This document shows, piece by piece, positions 53,354 through 62,785 of a stretch of 64,000 nucleotides of DNA (positions within the stretch are counted from its first letter, which is position 1; each line of letters starts with the position of its first letter). This DNA comes from Streptomyces sp. NBC_01723 (lineage in GTDB: Bacteria; Actinomycetota; Actinomycetes; Streptomycetales; Streptomycetaceae). Position numbers and translations under genes: made by a program. Under the pieces are notes generated by a model, which worked only from the letters and a program-made list of their open reading frames with translations, searched no databases and was not told where the DNA came from. The stretch spans positions 4,824,001 through 4,888,000 of the forward strand of contig NZ_CP109171.1 of NCBI RefSeq assembly GCF_036246005.1. Reading direction: 5' to 3'.

Positions 53354-54003
53354 TGCGAATCGTCCTCGTCGGGCCGCCGGGCGCCGGAAAGGGTACGCAG
53401 GCCACCCGCCTTGCCGAGACGCTGAACATCCCGCACATCTCCACGGGCGACCTGTTCCGCGCGAACATCAGCCAGCAGACCGAACTGGGCAAGCTCGCCA
53501 AGTCGTACATGGACGCCGGCAACCTCGTGCCGGACGAGGTCACCATCGCCATGGCGAAAGACCGCATGGAGCAGCCGGACGCCCAGCGCGGCTTCCTGCT
53601 GGACGGCTTCCCGCGCAACGTCTCTCAGGCCGAGGCGCTGGACGAGCTGCTCGAGACCGAGGACATGAAGCTCGACGCGGTGCTGGACCTGGAGGCCCCG
53701 GAGGACGAGGTCGTCAAGCGGATCGCGGGCCGGCGGGTCTGCCGCAACAACTCGGCGCACGTCTTCCACGTAACGTACACGCCGCCGAAGAAGGAAGGCG
53801 TCTGCGACGTCTGCGGCGGCGAGCTGTACCAGCGGGACGACGACTCCGAGGAGACGGTCCGCAAGCGGCTGGAGGTCTACCACACGCAGACCGAGCCGAT
53901 CATCGACTACTACAAGGCCCAGGGCCTTGTGACCACGGTCTCCGCGATGGGGAAGGTGGCGGACGTCACGAAGCGGGCCATGGCGGCGCTGTCCGGTTCG
54001 TAA
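53353..54003 (+). CDS. adk: Adenylate kinase
   Basis: This 216-residue enzyme interconverts ATP, ADP and AMP. The P-loop GPPGAGKGT is at 7-15. The LID carries a likely zinc site (CRNNSAHVFH...CDVCGGEL). It is coupled to secY (TGATG). In E. coli adk is elsewhere; secY-adk-map is the Gram-positive order. Confidence 0.98.
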   Translation: MRIVLVGPPGAGKGTQATRLAETLNIPHISTGDLFRANISQQTELGKLAKSYMDAGNLVPDEVTIAMAKDRMEQPDAQRGFLLDGFPRNVSQAEALDELLETEDMKLDAVLDLEAPEDEVVKRIAGRRVCRNNSAHVFHVTYTPPKKEGVCDVCGGELYQRDDDSEETVRKRLEVYHTQTEPIIDYYKAQGLVTTVSAMGKVADVTKRAMAALSGS

Positions 54004-54015
54004 CAGCTTGCAACG

Positions 54016-54052
54016 TAAGGCAGCGGCCCCCCGCCGGGGGGCCGCTGCCTTA
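54016..54052 (+). terminator. Terminator after adk
   Basis: A perfect 17-bp stem (54016-54032 with 54036-54052) with a GCC loop ends the secY-adk transcript and separates it from the following accessory genes. Confidence 0.82.
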
Positions 54053-54090
54053 CTTCCTGGGGTTCCCAGAAGTGCTTTGCCAAGGGGGGT

Positions 54091-55284
54091 ATGGCCATCA
54101 AGCTCGAACAGTTGCCACAGTCCGACGATTCCACCGGGCGGGAGCAGCCGTCGCTGCTCCGCCGCAGGGGGCGCAGCCTGGCGGTCGCCGCGGTCGTCGT
54201 GGCCGCGGCGGTCATCGGGGTCTCGTTGGCCCTGACGGGCGGTGGCCCGGAAGCGACGGAAGGACAGCCCGAGGCCTCGGACGTGGTGGCCCGTCCAGAT
54301 CAGTCCCCGCCGCGCGAGCTGATAGCCGCAGGGCAGGTCGCCGTCTCGGCGTACTACACGACGAAGCTCGTGCGGCAGCCGGACGGGAATGCGGTGAACG
54401 GGCGTGAGTGGAGTCTGTACAGCGCCGCGAGCAAGCGGTACGAGAAGACCGACTGGGCCTGGCTCGACGTCGCTCCCGGGATGAAGACCGCCGCGGTGCT
54501 GGAGGGCGATCTGCCCGTCAGTCGCATCGGTCTGATGAATCTCTCGACGGGCAAGGTCCAGCGCTGGATCGAGGTCGACAAGGGCGTTGGCGGTGTGCAG
54601 TTCTCGCCGGACGGCGAGCGCCTGGTGGCGACGACGTACAGCCACCATCCGGACGGCCTTTTCCAGGACACGCCGGTGCGTGTGGAGGGCGACGGTCAGG
54701 AGATGCCGGGGCCGAAGCAGAGCCGTACCGGCTTCTATGTCATCGATGTCGACTCCGGCCAGGCGGAGTTCAGTGAGCGGCCGGCCAAGAAGGACAGCCT
54801 TGCGGCCATGGTCGGCACCGGGCGTCAGGACTTCAGCTGGAGCGGTGACGGCAAGCTGCTGTGGGAGCAGAGGCTCGACCAGCCGGGCAGGAACTACTAC
54901 GACGTGAACGGCAGGCTGAAGCCGCTTCCGGAGCAGAAGACCGATCAGATCTTTCCACCGGCGGCTACGTCCCCGGACGGAAACCTTGTGACTGGCGGCT
55001 TCGCGGGGAACAAGGACGGCCAGATCGTCTCCGCGGTTCTGGACGCGAAGACCGGCAAGCGGACCGCGGTCGTACCCGGGCAGCAGCTTCTCGCGTGGGC
55101 GGACAACACCCACCTCATCGCCTGGCGGTGCGAGCCCAGCCAGTGCCAACCCGGCAAGGGTGAGTTCCGCAACCAGCTGGTCCTGGTCAGCCTGGACGGC
55201 GACGAGGTGACACCGCTCTCGGGCTTCCGCAAAGCCGAAGTCGAATACGTCGGCCGCTGGAACCCGGTCTTCACCGAGCGCTGA
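54091..55284 (+). CDS. Membrane-anchored beta-propeller-like (WD40/TolB-type) protein
   Basis: This 397-residue protein has a short cytoplasmic start, one membrane helix (about 29-49) and an outer domain made of repeated beta-rich segments (VQFSPDGERLVATTY, FSWSGDGKLLWEQ, AATSPDGNLVTGGF). These read as WD40/TolB-like blades. It probably binds rather than catalyses. It lies between adk and map, which are adjacent in related genomes, so it is an insertion in the core order. Confidence 0.78.
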   Translation: MAIKLEQLPQSDDSTGREQPSLLRRRGRSLAVAAVVVAAAVIGVSLALTGGGPEATEGQPEASDVVARPDQSPPRELIAAGQVAVSAYYTTKLVRQPDGNAVNGREWSLYSAASKRYEKTDWAWLDVAPGMKTAAVLEGDLPVSRIGLMNLSTGKVQRWIEVDKGVGGVQFSPDGERLVATTYSHHPDGLFQDTPVRVEGDGQEMPGPKQSRTGFYVIDVDSGQAEFSERPAKKDSLAAMVGTGRQDFSWSGDGKLLWEQRLDQPGRNYYDVNGRLKPLPEQKTDQIFPPAATSPDGNLVTGGFAGNKDGQIVSAVLDAKTGKRTAVVPGQQLLAWADNTHLIAWRCEPSQCQPGKGEFRNQLVLVSLDGDEVTPLSGFRKAEVEYVGRWNPVFTER

Positions 55285-55337
55285 CCGTCTTGGGGTCCCG
55301 GGCGGATGCGCGTCCGGGACCGGCCACACCAAGAGCT

Positions 55338-55380
55338 CCGGCCGGTGCAGACGAATCGACTGATCGTCTGCACCGGCCGG
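55338..55380. terminator. Terminator between convergent genes
   Basis: A perfect 17-bp stem (55338-55354 with 55364-55380), 9-base loop, lies between the beta-propeller gene and the reverse-strand secreted-protein gene. It can work both ways. Confidence 0.78.
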
Positions 55381-55469
55381 AGCGTCTGGGCAGATATGCG
55401 GCGTGCACGCACACCGCCACACCGTCGAGGTCTCCGTAGAGACGTCAAACCTGTCGGTGCCGAACAGGC

Positions 55470-55856
55470 CTACTCGTCGAAGGTCCAGTTCGAGCGGACG
55501 CAGGAGCCGGTGCCGTGCCAGCAGACGGCCAGACCGTGCTGGATGTTGCCTATCATGTCGTAGCCGGTGTTGGACCGGTCGCAGCCGGCGTCTCCGCCGT
55601 CGTCTTCCTTGATGACCCAGACCACGCCGGTACCGTCGCTGTTGAGTCGCTCCAAGTACCCCGTGACGCCGTAGCCGTCAGCGTTTTTGTCGCAGACCGT
55701 GATGTCGTCACCATCGTCGTTGAACGTCACCGTGCCCCGGTTGCCGTACCAGAGAGGCCCCTCGTTGTCGGCCAGGGCGGGCGAGGCTGCGGTGAGGCCG
55801 ATCAGGGTGGCGGCGGCACCGGTCACGGCCAGGCGGGACAGAGTTCTCTTGATCAC
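55470..55856 (-). CDS. Small secreted cysteine-containing protein
   Basis: This is a 128-residue preprotein. The signal peptide (MIKRTLSRLAVTGAAATLIG to the ALA site at residue 29) is followed by a mature domain of about 99 residues with four cysteines (VCDKN, GCDRS, VCWHG, GSCVR), enough for two disulfides. There is no known family. The GTG at 55856 follows AGAGG by 5 bases. A strong reverse-strand promoter lies upstream. Confidence 0.75.
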   Translation of the reverse strand: MIKRTLSRLAVTGAAATLIGLTAASPALADNEGPLWYGNRGTVTFNDDGDDITVCDKNADGYGVTGYLERLNSDGTGVVWVIKEDDGGDAGCDRSNTGYDMIGNIQHGLAVCWHGTGSCVRSNWTFDE

Positions 55857-55945
55857 TTGTACCTCTGTTTCTGGGGACCGTGTATCCGGTCCGGAGCGTA
55901 TGGAACGACGTGCTGGCACCCGGTGTTCGCCCGGTGTTAACTGCG

Positions 55946-55974
55946 AGGCTAGAGAGGCCAGTTGGGTTCGTCAA
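55946..55974 (-). promoter_or_regulatory. Promoter of the small secreted protein
   Basis: On the reverse strand TTGACG (55974-55969) and TAGCCT (55951-55946) are separated by exactly 17 bases. This predicts a leader of about 80 bases before the start at 55856. Confidence 0.65.
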
Positions 55975-56138
55975 CGGAATTTGTAGCGGAGGGTGTGGGT
56001 CCGATTACAGCTTGAGGCCGCTCGCGGGCCGGCCGAGCGAGGCCCGTCCGGGGTGTCCGTCCCCTCCGGCTCCGGCTCGCGCGGCCACGTATCGTGGTGG
56101 GGGTAGACATGAACCCGCGGCAGGAGGCAGCAGCCCAG

Positions 56139-56975
56139 ATGGTGCAGATCAAGAGCCCCGAGCAGATCGCCAAGATGCGTGAGGCGGGGCTGGTCGTAGC
56201 CGCCATCCACGCGGCCACTCGCGAGGCCGCCGTGCCCGGCGCCACGACCAAGGACCTGGACCAGGTCGCCCGCAAGGTGCTCGCGGAGCACGACGCCAAG
56301 CCGAACTTCCTCGGGTACGGCGGCTTCCCCGCGACCATCTGCACGTCCGTGAACGAGGTCGTCGTCCACGGCATCCCCTCCGACGACGTGGTCCTCAAGG
56401 ACGGCGACGTCATCTCCATCGACTGCGGCGCGATCATCGACGGCTGGCACGGCGACGCGGCCTACACGGCCTTCGTCGGCTCCGGTCACTCCCCGGAGCT
56501 GGTCGAGCTGTCCCGGGTGACCGAGGAGTCGATGTGGGCGGGCATCGCCGCCATGAAGCAGGGCAACCGGCTCGTGGACGTCTCCCGGGCCATCGAGACG
56601 TACATCCGCCGCCAGCCGAAGCCGGGCGGCGGGAAGTACGGGATCATCGAGGAGTACGGCGGCCACGGCATCGGCACCGAGATGCACATGGACCCGCACC
56701 TGCTCAACTACGTCGACCGCCGCCGCGGCAAGGGCCCGAAGCTGGTCCCCGGCTTCTGCCTCGCCATCGAGCCGATGATCTCCCTCGGCACCCCCCGCAC
56801 GGAGGTCCTGTCGGACGACTGGACGGTCATCACGACGGACGGCACCTGGTCCTCCCACTGGGAGCACTCGGTCGCCCTGACGGACCAGGGGCCCCTGGTG
56901 CTGACGTCGCCCGACGGGGGCAGGGCGAAGCTGGCGGAGCTGGGTGTCACGGCTGCGCCGGACCCGTTGGCGTGA
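56139..56975 (+). CDS. map: Methionine aminopeptidase, type I
   Basis: This 278-residue metallo-aminopeptidase removes N-terminal Met from nascent proteins. Metal ligands are visible: Asp95 (SID), Asp106 (HGD), His in GGHGIG, and Glu in CLAIEP and WEHSVAL. I chose the ATG at 56139 (MVQIKSPEQIAKM), 11 bases from AGGAGG; the in-frame ATG at 56109 is possible. Its last 60 bases are the first part of a 164-bp tandem repeat that runs downstream. Confidence 0.95.
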   Translation: MVQIKSPEQIAKMREAGLVVAAIHAATREAAVPGATTKDLDQVARKVLAEHDAKPNFLGYGGFPATICTSVNEVVVHGIPSDDVVLKDGDVISIDCGAIIDGWHGDAAYTAFVGSGHSPELVELSRVTEESMWAGIAAMKQGNRLVDVSRAIETYIRRQPKPGGGKYGIIEEYGGHGIGTEMHMDPHLLNYVDRRRGKGPKLVPGFCLAIEPMISLGTPRTEVLSDDWTVITTDGTWSSHWEHSVALTDQGPLVLTSPDGGRAKLAELGVTAAPDPLA

Positions 56976-57304
56976 CGTCGGCCCGAGCCACGACCGCCGG
57001 TCGGAGGCCGGCGCAGCCGCTCGAAGCTTGTGAGGCGCCCCTGGCGCCGAGCCCGCGAGAGGGGCGTGGGGGATCGGTCGGGGGCAGGGCGAAGTTGGCG
57101 GAGCTGGGTGTCACGGCTGCGCCGGACCCGTTGGCGTGACGTCGGCCCGAGCCACGACCGCCGGTCGGAGGCCGGCGCAGCCGCTCGAAGCTTGTGAGGC
57201 GCCCCCGGCGCCGAGCCCGCGAGAGGGCGTAAAGGGATCGGTCGGCGTCAGGGCGAAGCCGGCGGAGCCGGGTGTCACGGCTGCGCCGGGCCCGCTGGCG
57301 TGAG
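56916..57304 (+). repeat. 164-bp tandem repeat including the 3' end of map
   Basis: About 2.4 copies with an exact period of 164 (starts 56916, 57080, 57244). Copies 1 and 2 are nearly identical; copy 3 is cut short and slightly diverged. Each copy repeats the coding end of map (AKLAELGVTAAPDPLA and stop), then 100 bases of non-coding sequence. A 12-bp inverted repeat CGGCTGCGCCGG/CCGGCGCAGCCG (56950-56961 with 57008-57019) lies within the unit. Because 164 is not a multiple of 3, the copied ends are in other frames and not fused to map. Confidence 0.85.
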
Positions 57305-57486
57305 GGGTCGGTGCTGACGGTGGGGCCCTTGCATAACGATCTCGCATCCGGGGCAGACTTCCCCGTTTCGCCTTTCCGGGGCTGCTGACGTAGACTGACT
57401 CGTCGGCTCTCGTGCACCCGCATGTCTGCATGCGCTCGTACGGTGCGAAGAGAGTCGATCAAGGTAGTCGATTCGAAGGGCGAAGC
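57305..57486 (+). promoter_or_regulatory. infA promoter region
   Basis: The map-infA interval (56976-57486) consists of the tandem repeat and then this region. TAGACT (57391-57396) is a good -10; the best -35 is TTTCGC (57366-57371) with a long 19-base spacer. A TTGCAT at about 57329 could serve another promoter. The leader to infA would be about 85 bases. Confidence 0.4.
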
Positions 57487-57708
57487 GTGGCCAAGAAGCA
57501 AGGTGCCATCGAGATCGAGGGCACTGTCGTCGAGTCTCTTCCGAACGCCATGTTCAAGGTCGAGCTCCAGAACGGCCACCAGGTCCTGGCACACATCAGC
57601 GGCAAGATGCGCATGCACTACATCCGCATCCTCCCTGACGACCGGGTCGTGGTGGAGCTGTCTCCGTACGACCTGACGCGTGGCCGGATCGTCTACCGGT
57701 ACAAGTAG
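57487..57708 (+). CDS. infA: Translation initiation factor IF-1
   Basis: This 73-residue OB-fold protein binds the A site of the 30S subunit during initiation. The GTG at 57487 ([20 protein letters not shown]) follows GAAGGG by 5 bases and gives the normal length; an upstream in-frame ATG is rejected. It precedes rpmJ and the rpsM-rpsK-rpoA-rplQ operon. Confidence 0.97.
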   Translation: MAKKQGAIEIEGTVVESLPNAMFKVELQNGHQVLAHISGKMRMHYIRILPDDRVVVELSPYDLTRGRIVYRYK

Positions 57709-57776
57709 ATCTTGCCCACGTCCCAGGCCGTCAGGCCCGGGGACCGCCGGCAACTGACCCGGAGAACCTCACACCC

Positions 57777-57890
57777 ATGAAGGTCAAGCCGAGCGTCAAG
57801 AAGATCTGCGACAAGTGCAGGGTGATCCGCCGTCACGGTCGGGTCATGGTCATCTGCGACAACCCGCGCCACAAGCAGCGCCAGGGCTGA
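57777..57890 (+). CDS. rpmJ: 50S ribosomal protein L36
   Basis: This 37-residue protein is too short for normal gene callers. It reads [20 protein letters not shown] and on to HKQRQG, with the zinc ligands Cys11, Cys14, Cys27 and His32. CCGGAG precedes the ATG by about 12 bases. Its position between infA and rpsM is the standard one. Confidence 0.97.
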   Translation: MKVKPSVKKICDKCRVIRRHGRVMVICDNPRHKQRQG

Positions 57891-58077
57891 CGCTCGACCG
57901 TCCCTCCGCGATTCGCAGGACTTCGCGCGACGCGAGCTGAACATGTTCATACGCAGAACCCGGGCGCCCAGGCGTCCGACACCCCCGGTTCGGAGGCCGG
58001 GGACCCGATCCGTACCTCATACGGCGGCCGGGGACCGGTTCTGTGGAAGACCTCCGACAATCAACTGGAGCCATTGA

Positions 58078-58458
58078 ATGGCACGCGTTTCCGGTGTTGA
58101 CATCCCGCGCGAAAAGCGCGTCGAGATCGCCCTCACCTACGTGTTCGGCATTGGCCGGACCCTCTCGCAGCAGACGCTCGCCGCCACCGGCGTGGACCCG
58201 AACACCCGTGTTCGGGACCTCTCCGAGGAGCAGCTCGTCGCGATCCGCGAGTACGTCGACAACAACATCAAGACCGAGGGTGACCTTCGCCGCGAGGTCC
58301 AGGCCGACATCCGCCGCAAGGTCGAGATCGGTACCTACCAGGGTCTGCGCCACCGCCGTGGCCTGCCCGTCCGCGGTCAGCGCACCAGCACGAACGCCCG
58401 CACCCGCAAGGGCCCGCGTCGCGCCATCGCCGGCAAGAAGAAGCCGGGCAAGAAGTAG
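58078..58458 (+). CDS. rpsM: 30S ribosomal protein S13
   Basis: This 126-residue S13 contacts the P-site tRNA and forms inter-subunit bridges. It begins [26 protein letters not shown] and ends with the basic tail [13 protein letters not shown]. Confidence 0.98.
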   Translation: MARVSGVDIPREKRVEIALTYVFGIGRTLSQQTLAATGVDPNTRVRDLSEEQLVAIREYVDNNIKTEGDLRREVQADIRRKVEIGTYQGLRHRRGLPVRGQRTSTNARTRKGPRRAIAGKKKPGKK

Positions 58459-58525
58459 TCCGCAGCGGACTTCGCCGTCCAGCGGTCTTCGCTGTAGGAC
58501 CGACCACCTCCCGTAGGAGAACGAC

Positions 58526-58930
58526 ATGCCCCCCAAGGGACGTCAGGGCGCGACCAAGAAGGTGCGCCGCAAGGAAAAGAAGAACGTCGCTCACGGCCAC
58601 GCGCACATCAAGAGCACGTTCAACAACACGATCGTGTCCATCACGGACCCGACCGGCAACGTGATCTCCTGGGCCTCCGCCGGCCACGTCGGCTTCAAGG
58701 GCTCCCGGAAGTCCACGCCGTTCGCCGCGCAGATGGCCGCCGAGTCGGCTGCCCGCCGCGCCCAGGAGCACGGCATGCGCAAGGTCGACGTGTTCGTCAA
58801 GGGCCCGGGTTCCGGTCGTGAGACCGCCATCCGCTCCCTGCAGGCGACCGGCCTCGAGGTCGGCTCGATCCAGGACGTCACGCCCACCCCGCACAACGGC
58901 TGCCGTCCCCCGAAGCGCCGTCGCGTCTGA
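58526..58930 (+). CDS. rpsK: 30S ribosomal protein S11
   Basis: This 134-residue S11 of the platform has [19 protein letters not shown] and the terminal [18 protein letters not shown]. It is followed directly by rpoA; no rpsD is between them, as in Streptomyces. Confidence 0.98.
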   Translation: MPPKGRQGATKKVRRKEKKNVAHGHAHIKSTFNNTIVSITDPTGNVISWASAGHVGFKGSRKSTPFAAQMAAESAARRAQEHGMRKVDVFVKGPGSGRETAIRSLQATGLEVGSIQDVTPTPHNGCRPPKRRRV

Positions 58931-59069
58931 TCTCGCTTCACCGCGACATCGCTTCACCCGCTTCACCAGGGTTTCCGGGCGGTACGGCTCCTTCGGGTCG
59001 TATCGCCCGTACCCTTGCAGTACTGGTCGGGCGTCAAATAGCGGGCGCCCCTGACTGAAGGATCACCAC

Positions 59070-60092
59070 ATGCTGATCGCTCAGCGTCCCTCGTTGACCG
59101 AAGAGGTCGTCGACGAGTTCCGCTCCCGGTTCGTCATCGAGCCGCTGGAGCCGGGCTTCGGCTACACCCTCGGCAACTCCCTGCGTCGTACGCTCCTCTC
59201 CTCGATCCCCGGCGCTGCTGTCACCAGCATCCGGATCGACGGTGTCCTGCACGAGTTCACCACCGTGCCGGGCGTCAAGGAGGACGTCACCGACCTGATC
59301 CTCAACATCAAGCAGCTGGTCGTGTCGTCCGAGCACGACGAGCCGGTCGTGATGTACCTGCGCAAGCAGGGCCCGGGTCTGGTCACCGCCGCCGACATCG
59401 CGCCCCCGGCCGGTGTCGAGGTGCACAACCCCGACCTCGTCCTCGCCACGCTCAACGGCAAGGGCAAGCTGGAGATGGAGCTGACCGTCGAGCGCGGTCG
59501 CGGCTACGTCTCCGCCGTGCAGAACAAGCAGGTCGGTCAGGAGATCGGGCGCATCCCGGTCGACTCGATCTACTCGCCGGTGCTCAAGGTCACGTACAAG
59601 GTCGAGGCCACGCGTGTCGAGCAGCGGACCGACTTCGACAAGCTGATCGTCGACGTCGAGACCAAGCAGGCCATGCGTCCGCGTGACGCCATGGCGTCGG
59701 CCGGCAAGACCCTGGTCGAGCTGTTCGGTCTCGCCCGCGAGCTGAACATCGACGCCGAGGGCATCGACATGGGTCCGTCCCCGACGGACGCCGCGCTGGC
59801 GGCCGACCTCGCGCTCCCGATCGAGGAGCTCGAGCTGACCGTCCGCTCGTACAACTGCCTCAAGCGTGAGGGCATCCACTCCGTGGGTGAGCTCGTCGCT
59901 CGCTCCGAGGCCGACCTCCTGGACATCCGCAACTTCGGTGCGAAGTCCATCGACGAGGTCAAGGCCAAGCTCGCGGGTATGGGGCTTGCGCTGAAGGACT
60001 CGCCTCCCGGATTCGACCCGACCGCCGCCGCGGACGCCTTCGGCGCCGACGACGACGCGGACGCCGGGTTCGTGGAGACCGAGCAGTACTAA
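59070..60092 (+). CDS. rpoA: DNA-directed RNA polymerase subunit alpha
   Basis: This 340-residue alpha subunit has an N-terminal assembly domain ([27 protein letters not shown]) and a C-terminal domain ([25 protein letters not shown]) that contacts UP elements and activators. The linker and acidic tail are of normal length. Confidence 0.98.
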   Translation: MLIAQRPSLTEEVVDEFRSRFVIEPLEPGFGYTLGNSLRRTLLSSIPGAAVTSIRIDGVLHEFTTVPGVKEDVTDLILNIKQLVVSSEHDEPVVMYLRKQGPGLVTAADIAPPAGVEVHNPDLVLATLNGKGKLEMELTVERGRGYVSAVQNKQVGQEIGRIPVDSIYSPVLKVTYKVEATRVEQRTDFDKLIVDVETKQAMRPRDAMASAGKTLVELFGLARELNIDAEGIDMGPSPTDAALAADLALPIEELELTVRSYNCLKREGIHSVGELVARSEADLLDIRNFGAKSIDEVKAKLAGMGLALKDSPPGFDPTAAADAFGADDDADAGFVETEQY

Positions 60093-60141
60093 GAGCTCGG
60101 GCCTTCCGGTTCGTACTCGGGTGCGGGTGCGCTGTGCCTGA

Positions 60142-60195
60142 TCGCGCCCACGCGACGGAGTCGCACATCGACATCGCCCCGCGCCCCTTCCGGGC
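60142..60195 (+). repeat. Intergenic repeat, copy A (rpoA-rplQ gap)
   Basis: This 54-base element is closely similar to copy B at 60847-60901 on the other side of rplQ. It contains a small hairpin GCGAC-GGA-GTCGC; copy B has GCGGC-GGA-GCCGC, so the base pair changes but the pairing is kept. It ends in GCCCCGCGCCCCTT and a short G-run. I recall this kind of sequence as frequent between Streptomyces genes. Confidence 0.65.
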
Positions 60196-60300
60196 ACGGT
60201 CCCTTCGGGACCTGTGCCCGGATCTCCGACAGGCGACCGCCTGCTCGGATACTGACCTCGGTACCTGATACGGCCGGGGCAGACACCTAGGAGAAACACC

Positions 60301-60798
60301 ATGCCGAAGCCTGCCAAGGGTGCCCGTCTGGGCGGCAGCGCCGCGCACGAGAAGCTGCTCCTCGCGAACCTCGCGAAGTCGCTCTTCGAGCACGGCAAGA
60401 TCACGACCACCGAGGCGAAGGCCCGCCGCCTGCGCCCGTACGCCGAGCGTCTGGTCACCAAGGCGAAGAAGGGCGACCTTCACAACCGCCGTCAGGTGCT
60501 CCAGGTGATCACGGACAAGAGCGTCGTCCACACGCTCTTCACCGAGATCGGCCCGCGCTACGAGAACCGCCCCGGTGGTTACACGCGCATCACCAAGATC
60601 GGTAACCGCCGTGGCGACAACGCGCCCATGGCCGTCATCGAGCTGGTCGAGGCGCTGACGGTGGCGCAGCAGGCGACCGGCGAGGCCGAGGCCGCCACCA
60701 AGCGTGCCGCCAAGGACGCCGAGACCACCGAGGCCGCCGAGACCAAGGTCGACACGACCAAGGCCGACGACGCCGCCGAGGAGTCGAAGGACGCGTAA
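60301..60798 (+). CDS. rplQ: 50S ribosomal protein L17
   Basis: This 165-residue L17 has the normal core of about 120 residues ([31 protein letters not shown]), then an actinomycete-type tail rich in Ala, Glu, Lys and Thr (about 120-165). It is last in the alpha operon. Confidence 0.97.
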   Translation: MPKPAKGARLGGSAAHEKLLLANLAKSLFEHGKITTTEAKARRLRPYAERLVTKAKKGDLHNRRQVLQVITDKSVVHTLFTEIGPRYENRPGGYTRITKIGNRRGDNAPMAVIELVEALTVAQQATGEAEAATKRAAKDAETTEAAETKVDTTKADDAAEESKDA

Positions 60799-60846
60799 GC
60801 GTCTGCCCGGGCTGTGCGACGGCGGCTGCGGCTTCGTCGTGGCTTG

Positions 60847-60901
60847 TCGCGCGCACGCGGCGGAGCCGCATGTCGAGCACAGCCCCGCGCCCCTTGAGGG
60901 C
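60847..60901 (+). repeat. Intergenic repeat, copy B (rplQ-truA gap)
   Basis: This 55-base element is the second copy of the repeat at 60142-60195. The hairpin GCGGC-GGA-GCCGC is a compensated form of that in copy A. The element is followed by a GC-rich palindrome near 60890-60935 that could help terminate rplQ transcription. Confidence 0.65.
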
Positions 60902-60962
60902 GTTGCGGGCCCGTTCCTTTCGAGGGGCGGGCCCGCTTTCGTGTTGCTGAGAGGATCTCAGG

Positions 60963-61817
60963 GTGAGTGACGAAGTTGAGGCCGGGTACGTCCGGGTGCG
61001 GTTGGATCTCTCCTACGACGGCAGCGAGTTCTCCGGCTGGGCCAAGCAGGCCGGGGGGCGGCGGACCGTGCAGGGGGAGATCGAGGACGCGCTGCGGACG
61101 GTCACGCGGTCGCCCAGGACGTACGAGCTGACCGTGGCGGGCCGCACCGACGCCGGGGTGCACGCGCGGGGGCAGGTCGCCCACGTGGACCTGGAGCGCG
61201 AGGTGTGGGCCGAGCACCACGAGAAGCTGCTCAAGCGGCTCGCGGGGCGGCTGCCGAGGGACGTGCGGGTCTGGGCCCTGCGTGAGGCGCCCAGCGGCTT
61301 CAACGCCCGGTTCTCCGCGGTCTGGCGGCGCTACGCCTACCGGGTCACCGACAACCCGGGCGGCGTCGACCCGCTGCTGCGCGGCCACGTCCTGTGGCAC
61401 GACTGGCCGCTCGACGTGGACGCCATGAACGAGGCCGCCCGCGGACTGCTGGGCGAGCACGACTTCGCCGCCTACTGCAAGAAGCGGGAGGGGGCCACCA
61501 CCATCAGGACGCTGCAGGAGCTGAGCCTGGTGCGCGGGGAGGACGGGATCATCAGCGCCACCGTGCGGGCCGACGCCTTCTGCCACAACATGGTGCGCTC
61601 CCTCATCGGGGCGCTGCTGTTCGTCGGCGACGGCCACCGGGCACCCGACTGGCCGGCGAAGGTGCTGGCCGCCGGGGTCCGCGACTCGGCCGTGCACGTC
61701 GTACGGCCGCACGGGCTGACGCTGGAGGAGGTCGGCTACCCAGCGGACGAGCTGCTCGCCGCCCGGAACAAGGAGGCCCGCAACAAGCGGTCCCTGCCCG
61801 GGGCCGGCTGCTGCTGA
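60963..61817 (+). CDS. truA: tRNA pseudouridine(38-40) synthase
   Basis: This 284-residue enzyme converts uridines 38-40 of the tRNA anticodon arm to pseudouridine. The catalytic Asp63 is seen in [13 protein letters not shown]. Also present are [14 protein letters not shown] and [14 protein letters not shown]. It starts with GTG. Its TGA stop is directly adjacent to the reverse-strand stop of the next gene (TGATCA). Confidence 0.95.
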   Translation: MSDEVEAGYVRVRLDLSYDGSEFSGWAKQAGGRRTVQGEIEDALRTVTRSPRTYELTVAGRTDAGVHARGQVAHVDLEREVWAEHHEKLLKRLAGRLPRDVRVWALREAPSGFNARFSAVWRRYAYRVTDNPGGVDPLLRGHVLWHDWPLDVDAMNEAARGLLGEHDFAAYCKKREGATTIRTLQELSLVRGEDGIISATVRADAFCHNMVRSLIGALLFVGDGHRAPDWPAKVLAAGVRDSAVHVVRPHGLTLEEVGYPADELLAARNKEARNKRSLPGAGCC

Positions 61818-62711
61818 TCAGCCCTGAGCCGCCGCCGACGCCTGCGCCTCGCCGCGCCCGCGGATCTGCCGGAAGACGAACTCGGCGAGGTCGTCGCCGG
61901 CCCGGAAGACCTCCGTGGACTTCTCCGTGACGTCCTTGCCGCTGGTGGAGCCCGCGACGGTGAAGTAGGCGTAGCGGCCGTAGGAGTTGGTGGTGGAGCG
62001 GCAGACCGCGCCGGTGCAGAAGGACTTGACCCCGCCGCCGGACAGCGAGCGCACGATGCTCTTCTTGTCGGCCTGCTTCTTGGCCTTGGCGGCCTGCGCC
62101 TCGGTGTCGAAGACGGCCACGCCGACGGTCACGGCGGTGTCGCCCTGGGTGTACGTGACGCGGATCAGGCGGGTGCAGTCATTGTCGTTCAGGACCTTCG
62201 GCAGGGTGCCCTGGGCGGCGGAGCCGCAGGTACGGGTGTCGGCCGTCGGGCCCTTCTTGTAGACCGTCTCGCCCATGGTCAGCTGCGTGCCGGGGAAGAG
62301 CAGGTCCGGACTGAGCGGGGCCTTGTCCTTCTTGACGCTGGAGACGAAGTCCTTCGGGTCCAGCGGCGGCGGGGCGCTGGTCGGCGCGAAGGAGGGGGCG
62401 GTGGCCGTCGCGCTCGGGATGTCGGCCGTCCCGGGGAGCTGCGAGGACGGGCTGTCGGAGGCCTGGCCGGAGCCGTTCGCCGAGACCACGGCCACGGCGA
62501 CGGCACTGGCTATCGCCACGGTGGCCAGCGCGCCCCCGCCGATGAGGAACAGCCTGCGGCGCTTGGCACGGGCCTCGGAGGCCTCGGCGAGGGCCGCCCA
62601 GTCCGGGGTGTTGTCGCTTTCACCACTGTTCCAGGGCTGCTGTTGCTGCTGCTGCGACTGCGGTGTCCAGGGATCCCACTGTGACTGAGGTCCCCCCTGC
62701 CCAAAGCTCAT
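61818..62711 (-). CDS. Membrane-anchored protein with N-terminal Gln-rich stretch, unknown function
   Basis: This 297-residue protein has a Gln/Pro-rich cytoplasmic part (QSQQQQQQPW, about 18-28), one membrane helix (about 54-77), a Ser/Thr/Pro linker and an outer domain of about 180 residues. The outer domain has conserved Cys pairs (DTRTCGSAA, DNDCTRLIR, SFCTGAVCRS). The ATG at 62711 (MSFGQGGPQS) is preferred; 62720 is possible. No known family is recognised. It lies tail to tail with truA. Confidence 0.78.
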   Translation of the reverse strand: MSFGQGGPQSQWDPWTPQSQQQQQQPWNSGESDNTPDWAALAEASEARAKRRRLFLIGGGALATVAIASAVAVAVVSANGSGQASDSPSSQLPGTADIPSATATAPSFAPTSAPPPLDPKDFVSSVKKDKAPLSPDLLFPGTQLTMGETVYKKGPTADTRTCGSAAQGTLPKVLNDNDCTRLIRVTYTQGDTAVTVGVAVFDTEAQAAKAKKQADKKSIVRSLSGGGVKSFCTGAVCRSTTNSYGRYAYFTVAGSTSGKDVTEKSTEVFRAGDDLAEFVFRQIRGRGEAQASAAAQG

Positions 62712-62785
62712 GGGGCGCATCTTAGACGGGCCGAGCGGCGTGCTGGTGCGCGTCCCCGGGGCCCGCAGCGCCTAGCGTTCCGTGC

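Noticed and set aside
56916..57304. CRISPR-like array
   Set aside because: The units are contiguous 164-bp copies without unique spacers, and no cas genes are present.
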